Assembly: GCA_047600785.1 (NCBI GenBank)
Contig: JASGKH010000002.1
Span: forward strand, 3,348,001 to 3,412,000
Length of the DNA: 64,000 bases
Direction of reading: 5' to 3'
Origin: Breznakibacter sp047600785
GTDB taxonomy: Bacteria; Bacteroidota; Bacteroidia; Bacteroidales; Marinilabiliaceae
Shown: one piece after another, positions 45,831 through 54,945 of the stretch
Numbering within the stretch: position 1 is the stretch's first letter
How the letters are laid out: each line of letters starts with the position of its first letter
Notes under the pieces: model-generated
The model's database searches: none
What the model saw: the letters and a program-made list of their open reading frames with translations, nothing else
Told to the model about the DNA's origin: nothing
Program-made: the position numbers and the translations under genes

Positions 45831-46958
45831 ATGAGAAGTGAAGTAAATGTTAATGCAAACATGATTACCTGGGCGATAGTCCGAGCGGGGCATGAACTAC
45901 ATACATTTATAGAAAGGTTTCCAACGGTCCAACTTTGGATAAACGGAGAAAAGAATCCTACCGTAAAACAATTAGAAGATTTTTCCAAAAAAGTCCATCT
46001 CCCTTTTGGATACTTGTTCTTACCTGAACCCCCAAGGGAAAAATTGCCAATCCCCTTTTTCAGAAGTAACGGTAATCAAGCTGATAAAGTGAGCATTAAC
46101 GTTTACGACACGATATTATTGATGCAACAGCGACAAGATTGGCTTAGAAATTATTTGAAGGATAATGATTTTGAACAATTGCAATTTGTTGGTAAATATC
46201 GAAACAAAACAAACGTAAATGCAATTGTTGCTGATATTCGCCAAACATTGAATTTGCCTGAAAACTGGGCTAATCAATTCAGAACTTGGCAAGAAGCACT
46301 AGACCATCTGGTATCACATATTGAAGAAAAAGGAATCATTACAGTTTTCAATGGTGTAGTAGAAAACAATGGCCATCGAAAAATTCCAGTGGACGAATGT
46401 AGAGGGTTTGTCCTTGTGGACAAAATGGCTCCATTCATGTTCATTAATAATGCCGACTGGAAATCCGCTCAAATGTTCACAATCGTTCACGAATTAGCTC
46501 ATATTTGGACGGGGCACAGTGCTGGTTTTGATTTCCGAAAATTACAGGCAGCAAATGATAATGTTGAAAAGCTATGTGATCAGGTAGCTGCCGAGTTCTT
46601 GGTCCCCGAAGATAGCTTTAATAAAGTTTGGAATCATACCCCAAGCATTAGTTATGCTTCCCGCTATTTCAAGGTTAGCGAAATTGTGATTGCGCGAAGA
46701 GCATTAGACACCGGCAAATTAAGCAGAAATCAGTTTTTCCATTTTTACGAGGAACATTCGAACAAAGAATTTCTTAAAAAAGAGAATCAAAGTTCTGGAG
46801 GAGATTTTTATGCCACAACAAAAAAACGACTGAGTTTAACATTTGCTTCTCACATAAATAATGCTGTAAAGTCCGGCAATCTCTTATATCGTGATGCATA
46901 TAAACTTACCAGTTTAAAAGGAGATACATTTCAGAACTTCTTTTCTAAATTCTTTTAA
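45831..46958 (+). CDS. ImmA/IrrE-family (COG2856) zinc metallopeptidase
   Basis: 375 aa. HEXXH zinc-protease motif at residues 220-224 (VHELAHIW). The N-terminal 70 residues have a Xre-like but degenerate HTH region (TVKQLEDFSKKVHLPFGYLF), as is common in this family. Phage ImmA proteases cleave repressors. The gene is followed after 5 bp by a DUF4411 PIN-like gene, a pairing often predicted as a toxin-antitoxin or defence-linked unit. The base composition is clearly more AT-rich than the neighbours, which suggests transfer. Confidence 0.88.
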   Translation: MRSEVNVNANMITWAIVRAGHELHTFIERFPTVQLWINGEKNPTVKQLEDFSKKVHLPFGYLFLPEPPREKLPIPFFRSNGNQADKVSINVYDTILLMQQRQDWLRNYLKDNDFEQLQFVGKYRNKTNVNAIVADIRQTLNLPENWANQFRTWQEALDHLVSHIEEKGIITVFNGVVENNGHRKIPVDECRGFVLVDKMAPFMFINNADWKSAQMFTIVHELAHIWTGHSAGFDFRKLQAANDNVEKLCDQVAAEFLVPEDSFNKVWNHTPSISYASRYFKVSEIVIARRALDTGKLSRNQFFHFYEEHSNKEFLKKENQSSGGDFYATTKKRLSLTFASHINNAVKSGNLLYRDAYKLTSLKGDTFQNFFSKFF

Positions 46959-46963
46959 ACGTA

Positions 46964-47464
46964 ATGAAAATATATGTGTTAGATAGCAACTTTTTCATCC
47001 AAGCCCATCGGGTTAGTTACCCGTTGGATATTGCTTCCAGTTTTTGGAATAAAATAAAGCAACTGGCCGAACAGGGAAAGATAGTTAGCATTGATAAGGT
47101 TAAAAATGAATTATATAATAAAAATGATGCATTAGAAGATTGGTGTTTACGGAACCTGCCAAAGGATTTTTTTAAAGATACTTCTCAACTAATGGCGTCA
47201 TATGGACAAGTATCCGCTTGGGCAATTTCCAAAAATAGTCACTATTTACCCAATGCAATTAACGAATTTCTAGATGCTGATGAAGCAGACGCATTTCTTG
47301 TTACTTACGCTTTAATGGATAAAGCAAATAGAATTATAGTAACGTATGAAATAAGCAACCCAAACCAAAAGAATAAAATCAAAATTCCCGAGCCATGTAA
47401 TGAATTAGGCATAAGCTACTGCAATACAATGGATATGTTAAGAAAGTTAGGAGAAACATTCTAG
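46964..47464 (+). CDS. PIN-like DUF4411 protein
   Basis: 166 aa. PIN-type nuclease features: YVLDSNFFIQA with the first acidic residue (Asp7), VKNELY, and LDADEADAFLVTYAL with the second acidic cluster. In DUF4411 this would act as an RNase, perhaps the toxin of a pair with the peptidase gene upstream. AT-rich like its partner. The island ends here; truA follows on the other strand. Confidence 0.85.
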   Translation: MKIYVLDSNFFIQAHRVSYPLDIASSFWNKIKQLAEQGKIVSIDKVKNELYNKNDALEDWCLRNLPKDFFKDTSQLMASYGQVSAWAISKNSHYLPNAINEFLDADEADAFLVTYALMDKANRIIVTYEISNPNQKNKIKIPEPCNELGISYCNTMDMLRKLGETF

Positions 47465-47597
47465 CTCGTTAGGACAAAACCCAATAATACCCAATGTAAC
47501 TCGACACCGATTTTGTTTTTCAAACATAAGGGGCATGAATACCTGCCAGTTAAATGAACAACAAAACCTTAACATCACTAAAAGCTAAATTTAAGCT

Positions 47598-48386
47598 TCA
47601 CCCCAACCTCAAAATGTGTGGCATGACATCCATCCCGCGTTTCGGTGCGTCGTACCGGTAATAGATCTGTTCGAGGTAAAGCCCCGAAGCCGGGGCCGTG
47701 AGTTTTGCCGGGATGTCGGAACGTTTGCCAAAAAACGACTCTATTTGCCCGGGGGACAATTTTCCCCGGCCCGCTTCCACCATGACACCCGTCATGCGGC
47801 GCACCATTTTCCACAAAAAATGCGACCCCACAATATGGATACCCGTTAAATCACCCTGGTCGAGCACATCCACCCACATCACCTCCACCTTGGTCGACGT
47901 GGTTTCGGCATCCTTGTCGGTAAACGACGCAAAATCTTTCATGCCCGTAAGACATTTGGCCGCCTCGCGCATTTTTGCCAGATCGAGGTTATCCTTTACC
48001 CACCAGACATTGGCTTTGCCAAAAGCCGTACGGCGATGCGATATAAGATAAAGATAACTCCGTGCCGTGGCATCGTACCGGGCATGGAACCTGGGATGCG
48101 CAGGTTCGCAGCCGAGCACGTTGATATCGTAGGGCAAGCGGTCGTTAAGGCCAAATCGGATACGTTGCGGCGACAAGTCGGTATCCACATCAAGGTGGGC
48201 CACCTGCTGCAACGCATGCACGCCGCCATCGGTACGGCCGGCCCCGTAAAACTCAAACTTCCGGTTGTCGAACAATTGCCGGCACGCATCGAAAAACGCA
48301 CCTTGAACGGTCCGTTCGCCTTGCTGTACCTGCCATCCGGCATAACGCGTGCCTTCATACTCGAGGATGATCTTAAACCGTGCCAT
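47598..48386 (-). CDS. truA: tRNA pseudouridine synthase A
   Basis: 262 aa from ATG 48386. TruA makes pseudouridine at tRNA positions 38-40. The catalytic Asp is D53 in GAGRTDGGVHA. Other family segments: ILEYEGTRYAGWQ, FASFTDKDAETTS, HFLWKMVRRMTGVM. The frame is open 54 codons upstream, but that part is Cys-rich and unlike the family, so the longer start at 48548 is rejected. Confidence 0.95.
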   Translation of the reverse strand: MARFKIILEYEGTRYAGWQVQQGERTVQGAFFDACRQLFDNRKFEFYGAGRTDGGVHALQQVAHLDVDTDLSPQRIRFGLNDRLPYDINVLGCEPAHPRFHARYDATARSYLYLISHRRTAFGKANVWWVKDNLDLAKMREAAKCLTGMKDFASFTDKDAETTSTKVEVMWVDVLDQGDLTGIHIVGSHFLWKMVRRMTGVMVEAGRGKLSPGQIESFFGKRSDIPAKLTAPASGLYLEQIYYRYDAPKRGMDVMPHILRLG

Positions 48387-48572
48387 CGCCAATTTTTGGG
48401 CAAAGAAACAGCAAAAAGGGCAAACGGGCAAACCCGCACAGAACCCATAAAGCAAATCGGAAACAAAGATGGTTTCGCCCAAGGCCATGCCCTCTCCTTC
48501 CCCGTTCGTACCTGCTAAGCCGGACAAAACCGTGCGCCGGCCCGCCATATCTTTTTATATCCTATTAAATTT

Positions 48573-48935
48573 CTATATTTATTTGGCCCGGGTATCCCGC
48601 GAACGGCACGGCAACGGGAACGGCCAGCGGAGGGACTGCGCCTTATGTTTACGCCTGGTCGCCTGCAGGAGGGACCGGGGCCACAGCTTCGGGACTTGCA
48701 GCGGGCACATATACCTGCACCGTAACCGATGCCAATCTTTGCCAGACACAAGTAAACGTTACCATCGGCCAGCCGACGGCTCCTTTGTCGCTTACGGCAA
48801 CAGCACAGACCAATGAATCGACTGCCGGCACGGCGACCGTCAGTGCTGCGGGAGGCACCGGGCCTTATACGTATTTATGGTTACCGGGCCATACCAATAT
48901 TAAAACCGAAGGAATACCGGGCAAACCGCAAAAAT
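48573..48935 (+). pseudogene. Decayed SprB-repeat fragment
   Basis: In one frame: NGTATGTASGGTAPYVYAW, ATASGLAAGTYTCTVTDAN, GTATVSAAGGTGPYTYLW. These are SprB-type repeats (gliding adhesins, about 75 residues each; nearly two are visible). There is no start codon, an in-frame TAA lies just upstream, and the repeat pattern breaks near 48895. SprB adhesins are type IX secreted, which fits the sorting domain in the pectate lyase. The rest of the 549-bp spacer (48387-48934) holds nothing else. Confidence 0.65.
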
Positions 48936-49927
48936 CAGTTCAACTGTTCCGCCACCCTCTCCACCAGGTTCACCTCATGTTTCAGCGTGTCGATAACTTG
49001 CATGTAACTTACCGATGCCCTTTCGACTTCCGTTTGCTTGTCGCCCAGCCTGTCCGATGTCTTTTTAATGGATTCCACAATGGAATAGATCTGCTGAGCG
49101 TGTTTTTTGGTCTCGTCGGACATTTTCACGATCTCGGCCGAGATAACCCGGAAGCCGTTGCCCAGCGCCCCTGCCGAATGGGCTTCGATGGATGCGTTGA
49201 GGCCCATGATACGGATGCGGTCCGACATTTCGCGGATAAACTTAACGATCTGGTCGGTTTCATTGATCCTGCGGGTCGATTGAGCTACCTCGGCCAACAT
49301 TTGCTGCATGACCTCATCAAGCTGCTTTTGCCGTCCCATCAGCTCGCCGATACGCAGGCTCAGCGCACTGACATGCTGCACCAGTGCATCGCCCGCCCCT
49401 TTGCGCTGGCTGATGTCAGAGTCGATGGTCACTAAATGGATCACTTCCCCGCTTTCGTCCAAAACAGGGGTCAGCGACGTGTGCGTCCATATCTCGCGCC
49501 CCGACGGCATAACGTTAATGGCTTCGTAGCACACCGGTTGTTTGGTCCGCAGGCAACGCTCCAACCGTTCGCGGATAGCCGGATTGAAGCTGGTTTTTAA
49601 AATATTATCGCCCCTAAGCCTGATAAACTGGTCGAACGTATATTCATACATGCGCGTAAAACCATCGTTGATCCATTCGATGTTGCCTCTGGCATCCATT
49701 ACCATGATGGCGTTGTCGGTTTGCTGGGCCACAATGGCCAGACGTTCCATTTCCTTTTGTGTATAACGGCTATCGCTTAAAGAAGCCGAACGTTCCAACG
49801 CGCCGTCAAGCAGGGTTTCAAGCTCCAGGTTTCGCAACGAAGCCTTTTTGTACCTCATTCTAAAATGGAGGCAATAAGCAAGGCAAGCCAGTCCGGCTGC
49901 CATGCAGACAAAAACAATTAAATACAT
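48935..49927 (-). CDS. PAS-containing methyl-accepting chemotaxis-like signalling protein
   Basis: 330 aa. One N-terminal membrane segment (about 1-22), then a PAS domain (about 60-190: IVAQQTDNAIMVMDARGNIEW, ending in a PAC-like VTIDSDISQRKG) and a short MCP signalling-like coiled coil (about 205-330) with IMGLNASIEAHSAGALGNGFRVISAEIV, the hairpin-tip pattern of MCPs. The full cytoplasmic helices with methylation sites are not present. Its 3' end touches the SprB-like fragment. No che genes are adjacent, so it may sense something other than chemotaxis cues. Confidence 0.82.
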   Translation of the reverse strand: MYLIVFVCMAAGLACLAYCLHFRMRYKKASLRNLELETLLDGALERSASLSDSRYTQKEMERLAIVAQQTDNAIMVMDARGNIEWINDGFTRMYEYTFDQFIRLRGDNILKTSFNPAIRERLERCLRTKQPVCYEAINVMPSGREIWTHTSLTPVLDESGEVIHLVTIDSDISQRKGAGDALVQHVSALSLRIGELMGRQKQLDEVMQQMLAEVAQSTRRINETDQIVKFIREMSDRIRIMGLNASIEAHSAGALGNGFRVISAEIVKMSDETKKHAQQIYSIVESIKKTSDRLGDKQTEVERASVSYMQVIDTLKHEVNLVERVAEQLN

Positions 49928-49957
49928 TTTTCCTCTTCAGATGTGTAGAACTCGGCA

Positions 49958-49965
49958 CAAAAATA
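49958..49965 (-). promoter_or_regulatory. -7 promoter element of the PAS/MCP-like gene
   Basis: TATTTTTG on the minus strand, 30 nt upstream of the start. The remaining spacer to 50222 holds only the terminator below. Confidence 0.5.
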
Positions 49966-50151
49966 CATTTTAACGGTAATTATCAGTAAATAGACATGAC
50001 AAAAATCAATAAATATGAATAAGGGAAGATGGGATCAGATGTCGGACGGAAAAACCAGGCCCAAAAACTCTTTCCGTCCTCTTCTCCCCTTTCCGGTACA
50101 GGGAAGGCCTTTTTACATCGAAACCGACATTAAGCGAATTCCAGAGGGGAT

Positions 50152-50192
50152 AAAAAAAGCCGGCCATTGCAATCTGAAAAGCAATGGCCGAC
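50152..50192 (-). terminator. Intrinsic terminator at the end of the mannan locus
   Basis: GTCGGCCATTGC pairs with GCAATGGCCGGC (one mismatch), 10-nt loop, then seven Ts on the minus strand. It follows the acetylesterase stop by 31 bp and marks the 3' end of the mannan locus. Confidence 0.88.
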
Positions 50193-50222
50193 ATGGTTAT
50201 CCTTTATAATCGCGATCCGGAA

Positions 50223-52277
50223 TCAATACGCCAGTTCGTCTTCGGTGGTAAACGATGGTGCGGGCAACCCTGCCCCGTTAAATAACGAGGCCTCCGCCCC
50301 GTTGGTGTAAGCATAACGTACTTGGGCCGGCGCCTTTACCCCGGGCGACGATACCACTAACGTTTCGCCATCGACCAGTACGTTGGCCGGTACGAATATT
50401 CCATCGGCGCCGGCAATTTCAAATTGGTTGGGGACACCGGTCTCTATACGCAACCCACCGTCGGTGTTCGTAAAACGGAGAACCGCTTTTCCGTCCGTCA
50501 CCTCCATTTGGTCGAATAACGGGCCGCTAACGGCCAAACCGGCTTTGCCGTAATCGTTGGCCAGCGCCCACCGCGCCAACCTCTCCCCGACATCTTGTTT
50601 GTTGCAGGGATGGATGTTGCCGACATTGCCGATGTCAAGGGTCGAAACCATGCCCGTATGGGAAATGGCCATGGTACGACGTTGGGCATCGCGCAGCATG
50701 GCCGACGAATTGCCTTTTACGTCGTTGTAATTCCAGGGGGCCAACTGTACGAAATAAAACGGCATCCGGGCATTGCCGAAATCGTTCCTCCACCCTTCTA
50801 TAAGCATATCCATCAACCCCACATATTGTTTGGCCCGGCCCACGTTGGCTTCGCCCTGGTACCAAATGGTCCCCTTTATGCCATAAGGCACCAGCGGTGC
50901 AATCATGGCGTTATACAGGGCCGCCGGCGTGCCCGGCCCAACGGAAATGGCCAATGGGGGCCTATCGTTCCATTGTGTCGTTTGGGGATCGACCAAATAA
51001 AATGTCTGTTGCTTGTATTCGGCCACCACCTGGTATTTCCAATCACCGGCCAGTGAAACGGCCTGCGCGGCCTTACCCTTAGGGTACAGCTTCATCAGAT
51101 CGGCCGGTCCGGACATGCCGCCGCCGCCCTGGGTATCGATCATCCTCACGGCAATGACTGCTTTACCGCGTTTCACCAACCCGGCGGGCACGGTGTATTG
51201 GCGTTTCGCCTGCCAGTAACCCCCTTCTTCGTATGCCCCTATCTTAACGCCGTTAAAATAGGTCACGTCACGGTCGTCGATGGGCCCAAGGTCGACCGAC
51301 AATTCTTTTCCTTCCCATGATGCAGGGATTTCCACTTGTTTCCGGAACCAAATGGCACCATCGAAATCGCCCACTTCGGTACGCTCCACATTGGTCGGGA
51401 GTGCCATCTTCGGCCAGTTTTGGTCATCAAGCGAAAGGTCGGTGCAATACCGGTCGAACAGGTCAAGGCCGACAATGGGGTCGGTTCCATCGGCCTTGGG
51501 CGTCACATTGACCGAAGGCAGTGTCTCCAGCCAACGGGCGTACACTTCCAGCTGAGGCTTCACTTTCTCCATGTCGGCCACGGATTTCGCAAAGTCGGGA
51601 TCGCCGGCCAACAGCTGCCCTTTCACCCATGCTTCGGCAGGCGTACCCCCCCAACTGCTGTGGATGATGCCAACGGGCACGTTGAGTTCGGCGTGCAGCC
51701 TGCGTGCAAAAAAGAACGCCGTGGCGCTAAAATTCGGTGCATTTTGCGGCGTGCATACCTGCCAGCTTCCCACCACATCGGCCAATGGCGATACACTGAC
51801 ATTACGTACCACGGTAAACATGCGTATATCGGGATAATCGGCCGTGGCAATGGCGTTGGCCGACCCCTGAATGGTGTCGTTCGGAGGCCAGCCCATCAAC
51901 GGCATCTCCATGTTCGACTGCCCGGAGGCCAGCCATACTTCGCCCAAAAGTACGTTCCGGATGGTCAGTGTCGAATCGTCGTTGGCAATGGTGACCGAAC
52001 GTGGTCCGTTCGCGGCCGGAGTGGCAAGTTTTAGCAACCAGGTGCTGTCGGCATTGGCCTTTACGGTTTGTTCAGCGCCCCAGTCGGCACTGATCCTGAC
52101 CCTGGAACCCGGATTGGCCTTTCCCCAAAAGGACACATCGCTGTTTTGCTGCAACACCATGTGGTCGGCAAAGAGGGCCGGCAGGTGAAGGTTCGATTTT
52201 TGGGGCTGGCAAGCCGTCAGTGCCATGGTGGCCGCGGCGCATCCCCACATAATTCGTTGGATTGATTTAAGGTTCAT
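50223..52277 (-). CDS. SGNH-type carbohydrate acetylesterase (sialate O-acetylesterase-like)
   Basis: 684 aa with a lipoprotein-like signal (ALTACQPQ). SGNH hydrolase blocks: the nucleophile Ser in LASGQSNMEM, HSSWGGTPAEAW, TIWYQGEANVGRA, and the C-terminal NIHPCNKQDVGERL with the catalytic His. A GH2-type sugar-binding insertion (WFRKQVEIPASWEGKELSV, VTYFNGVKIGAYEEG) sits in the middle. In this mannan locus it would remove acetyl groups from acetylated mannan rather than from sialic acid, where no sialic genes are near. Confidence 0.88.
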   Translation of the reverse strand: MNLKSIQRIMWGCAAATMALTACQPQKSNLHLPALFADHMVLQQNSDVSFWGKANPGSRVRISADWGAEQTVKANADSTWLLKLATPAANGPRSVTIANDDSTLTIRNVLLGEVWLASGQSNMEMPLMGWPPNDTIQGSANAIATADYPDIRMFTVVRNVSVSPLADVVGSWQVCTPQNAPNFSATAFFFARRLHAELNVPVGIIHSSWGGTPAEAWVKGQLLAGDPDFAKSVADMEKVKPQLEVYARWLETLPSVNVTPKADGTDPIVGLDLFDRYCTDLSLDDQNWPKMALPTNVERTEVGDFDGAIWFRKQVEIPASWEGKELSVDLGPIDDRDVTYFNGVKIGAYEEGGYWQAKRQYTVPAGLVKRGKAVIAVRMIDTQGGGGMSGPADLMKLYPKGKAAQAVSLAGDWKYQVVAEYKQQTFYLVDPQTTQWNDRPPLAISVGPGTPAALYNAMIAPLVPYGIKGTIWYQGEANVGRAKQYVGLMDMLIEGWRNDFGNARMPFYFVQLAPWNYNDVKGNSSAMLRDAQRRTMAISHTGMVSTLDIGNVGNIHPCNKQDVGERLARWALANDYGKAGLAVSGPLFDQMEVTDGKAVLRFTNTDGGLRIETGVPNQFEIAGADGIFVPANVLVDGETLVVSSPGVKAPAQVRYAYTNGAEASLFNGAGLPAPSFTTEDELAY

Positions 52278-52310
52278 GCTGTATGTTTTTTCACATGATC
52301 AAAAATAAAG

Positions 52311-53489
52311 CTATTTGTACATGTTTGGTAAATCGTTTTCGAACAAAGTGGCCGGATGGTCAAAGAAAGCCTTAAAATCGGCCAATGCATCCCGGGTCCG
52401 CGGGCGTTTCATCCCCACATAGGGAATATATGGGCCATCCGATTCGTCGCCATGCCAATTGGCCGCATACCAGCTCATGATCCAGGCCAGGCGTTTGGCT
52501 TTGGCATCGCCCAGAACCGGTTCCAGCACATAGTTTGTCCAAAAATCGGGATATTGGTCGGGATAATGGAACTCGCCCCCATCGGTTTTACGGCAACCGA
52601 TCTCGGTAATGGCCGCCACTTTGCCGTGCGTATAAGCATAATCGGTGATGATGCCCAACTCACGGAGGATTTTTGGATGGTTGCTGTATTCCATGATGCC
52701 GGGCTCATAAATGTCAAGCCCCATGATGTCGACATACGCATCGCCGGGATAATACCGCATGGATGCTTCCTTGTCGGGCGACCAGGCAAAAAGGACGTTG
52801 TCCACCCCCTGGCTACGGATATAATCAACCGTCAGGCGATATAGCCGGATATATTCGGCAGGGGTGCAGTTGTCGCTCCCCCAATAAAACCACTCGCCGT
52901 TCATTTCATGCCACGGACGGAACACCAGTGGGAACCCGAGTTCTTTAAAAACAGGTACCACCAACGTGTCCAGTTGGGTCAATAACCAGTTAAGCGATGG
53001 ATTGGCGTTTCGGTCGGGGTTGGACAGAATGTTCTTTACCAGCAGGCTGTCGGCCGATTTTTTATCATTTCGCCGGGCATAAAACGCACGGCTGTCCTTT
53101 CCGCCAAGATGCCAGCAATAACCCAACACGGCCCCGCGACGGTATGCTTCGCGCATAGCTTGCATGTCGCGTTTCCGGAAATCGGGCCTTCCCACATACC
53201 ACATAAAATCGCTCTCGTAAAAAGCCGGGTGTGACCCAACCAGATCTTTGCAATCGCTTTGGGAGATGTCGGTTTTTTTATTGGTCCCCAAATAGCTGAT
53301 GGTGGTGGGATTGGCCTGGCCAAACATGATCTGGCCGTTGGCTACTATTTTTTTAAGATTGGCGAACAATGCCTCCGTCTCGGGGGTACGGGACAGGCCC
53401 GTGGGTGCCTGCAACACGGTGCTTTGGGGCCGGCACCCCAGCGTCATGCCCATTAAGACACACAATACCCCCAGAAACGGGTTACGCAT
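52311..53489 (-). CDS. GH26 endo-beta-mannanase lipoprotein
   Basis: About 392 aa from ATG 53489; an earlier ATG at 53507 would overlap the GH5 gene by 14 bp. Lipobox LGC (Cys19 in this numbering). The GH26 acid/base Glu is in FRPWHEMNGEWFYWG, and the nucleophile Glu in AITEIGCRK. It hydrolyses beta-1,4-mannan chains. It is one of three GH26 genes here and sits between GH5 and the esterase. Confidence 0.9.
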   Translation of the reverse strand: MRNPFLGVLCVLMGMTLGCRPQSTVLQAPTGLSRTPETEALFANLKKIVANGQIMFGQANPTTISYLGTNKKTDISQSDCKDLVGSHPAFYESDFMWYVGRPDFRKRDMQAMREAYRRGAVLGYCWHLGGKDSRAFYARRNDKKSADSLLVKNILSNPDRNANPSLNWLLTQLDTLVVPVFKELGFPLVFRPWHEMNGEWFYWGSDNCTPAEYIRLYRLTVDYIRSQGVDNVLFAWSPDKEASMRYYPGDAYVDIMGLDIYEPGIMEYSNHPKILRELGIITDYAYTHGKVAAITEIGCRKTDGGEFHYPDQYPDFWTNYVLEPVLGDAKAKRLAWIMSWYAANWHGDESDGPYIPYVGMKRPRTRDALADFKAFFDHPATLFENDLPNMYK

Positions 53490-53493
53490 TGCC

Positions 53494-54810
53494 TTACCGC
53501 TTACCATTTTCGTTCGTGATTTCAGTCAATCGCCGGGCATGCGCCTTAATTGCCCCAATGGTGCTGTCGGTATCAAACACCGAATTGAGACCTTGCTCCT
53601 CTTGCGGGGGATCGCCCATGAGGTCGTCGCCGTTGCTCCAAAACGGATTTTCGTCGCCTGCGGCACGTCCCGTGCCTCCGTAAGCCCAGAAATTGGTCCC
53701 CGCCAGCGCACCGCCCTGACGCGCATTTTCTTCAACCAATGCAAACGCGTTTCGGTAATATTTGTCGCGCGCCGTGGTCGGGTCGTCCAACGAGAACCGG
53801 TGATTGTCACGCGGGAGGCCAAATTCTTCGAACACGGCAGGTTTGTTCAGCACACGGGCCACTTCCAAATGGCGTTCCATGTAGTCGTTTGTTTTCACGA
53901 TGGCCGAATCGACGGAGCCCGGGATGTCGTGCACGTTGAGCCACCCCCAGTTTTTGGGCCAAATATGGAACACCAAATAATCGACATGGGGATCGTTATG
54001 GATGCGCTTGAACAGCTCCATGTCGGTTTGGCAACCATGGCTGCCCTCGGTGCCGGTGGTCACAAGTTGTTTGGGGGCCAACGATTTGATGAGTGCGGCC
54101 GTTTCCCCGATCCATTGGGCAAAAACCTCTTTGTTCTCATCGAGCAGCGCACGTGGTTCGTTGGCTATTTCCCACGTCATGACCCAGGGATCGTCGGTGT
54201 ATTTTACACCGGTGTAAACATTGGTACGCCCCAATATAAATTTGATGTGGTGACGGAACTGCTCTTTGCAGTCATTGCAATTGAGAAAACTTGCCGCATA
54301 AGCCATGAATTCGGGCCATGTGTGGGGAGCTATCTGCGGATAGGGAATATCGCCGCCGCCGTGCCAGTTCACGTATTGCGCATAGCCGCCGCTCCATTCC
54401 CATGTATTGTGCAGGAAAAGGATGGCGCGCATTTGCCGCTTGCCCAGTTCAGCCATGAAAAAGTCCAGTCCGTCCAGAATGGTATCGTTGTACACGCCGG
54501 GTGCCAGTTGCAACGCAGGCGTAACACGGTAGGGCTGGTTATCGGGACCTTCGGCCCCAACCAGCACGCGAAGGTTGGTAACGCCCATCTCTTTCAGCTG
54601 GTCCAGTTCTTTGGCCAACCGTCCGCGGTCACCGCCACGGCCTTTCGATCCCAAAATGGCACCGTACCAATAGTTGGCTCCCACAAAGTACACGGGTTTA
54701 CCTTCAACGGTAAAATTCACGCCATTGGTACGCACAAACAAATCGGGCTCTTTTTTTGGCGTGCACGCACATATTGCCAGGGCTAAAGCCATCGTGATTA
54801 CATACTTCAT
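53494..54810 (-). CDS. GH5 (subfamily 7-like) endo-beta-mannanase lipoprotein
   Basis: 438 aa with a lipoprotein signal (ICACT, Cys16). The catalytic Glu pair is in WEIANEPRAL (acid/base) and VFEEFGLPRD (nucleophile). The N-terminal FTVEGKPVYFVGANYWYG and the overall layout fit GH5_7 mannanases. Probably anchored to the cell surface and acting with the GH26 enzymes. The next gene downstream (GH26) follows with almost no spacer. Confidence 0.92.
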   Translation of the reverse strand: MKYVITMALALAICACTPKKEPDLFVRTNGVNFTVEGKPVYFVGANYWYGAILGSKGRGGDRGRLAKELDQLKEMGVTNLRVLVGAEGPDNQPYRVTPALQLAPGVYNDTILDGLDFFMAELGKRQMRAILFLHNTWEWSGGYAQYVNWHGGGDIPYPQIAPHTWPEFMAYAASFLNCNDCKEQFRHHIKFILGRTNVYTGVKYTDDPWVMTWEIANEPRALLDENKEVFAQWIGETAALIKSLAPKQLVTTGTEGSHGCQTDMELFKRIHNDPHVDYLVFHIWPKNWGWLNVHDIPGSVDSAIVKTNDYMERHLEVARVLNKPAVFEEFGLPRDNHRFSLDDPTTARDKYYRNAFALVEENARQGGALAGTNFWAYGGTGRAAGDENPFWSNGDDLMGDPPQEEQGLNSVFDTDSTIGAIKAHARRLTEITNENGKR

Positions 54811-54945
54811 AATTATTGCTTTTGTGTGACTTGTTTTTTTAGTGGTTTGTGGCCAACATTCAGCTATCGGCCCCCAAAATCGTGGGCAGGAGTGTTTGAA
54901 AGAAGCCGCCAGAAGGTATTGGAAATCTTAACACCTGTGTATTTC

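Noticed and set aside
48387..48548. N-terminal extension of truA
   Set aside because: Adds a Cys-rich stretch absent from the family; ATG 48386 gives the normal TruA start.
53299..54786. 495-codon plus-strand open frame over the GH5 and GH26 genes
   Set aside because: It is antisense to two well-supported glycoside hydrolase genes with clear catalytic motifs; its own translation shows no domain.
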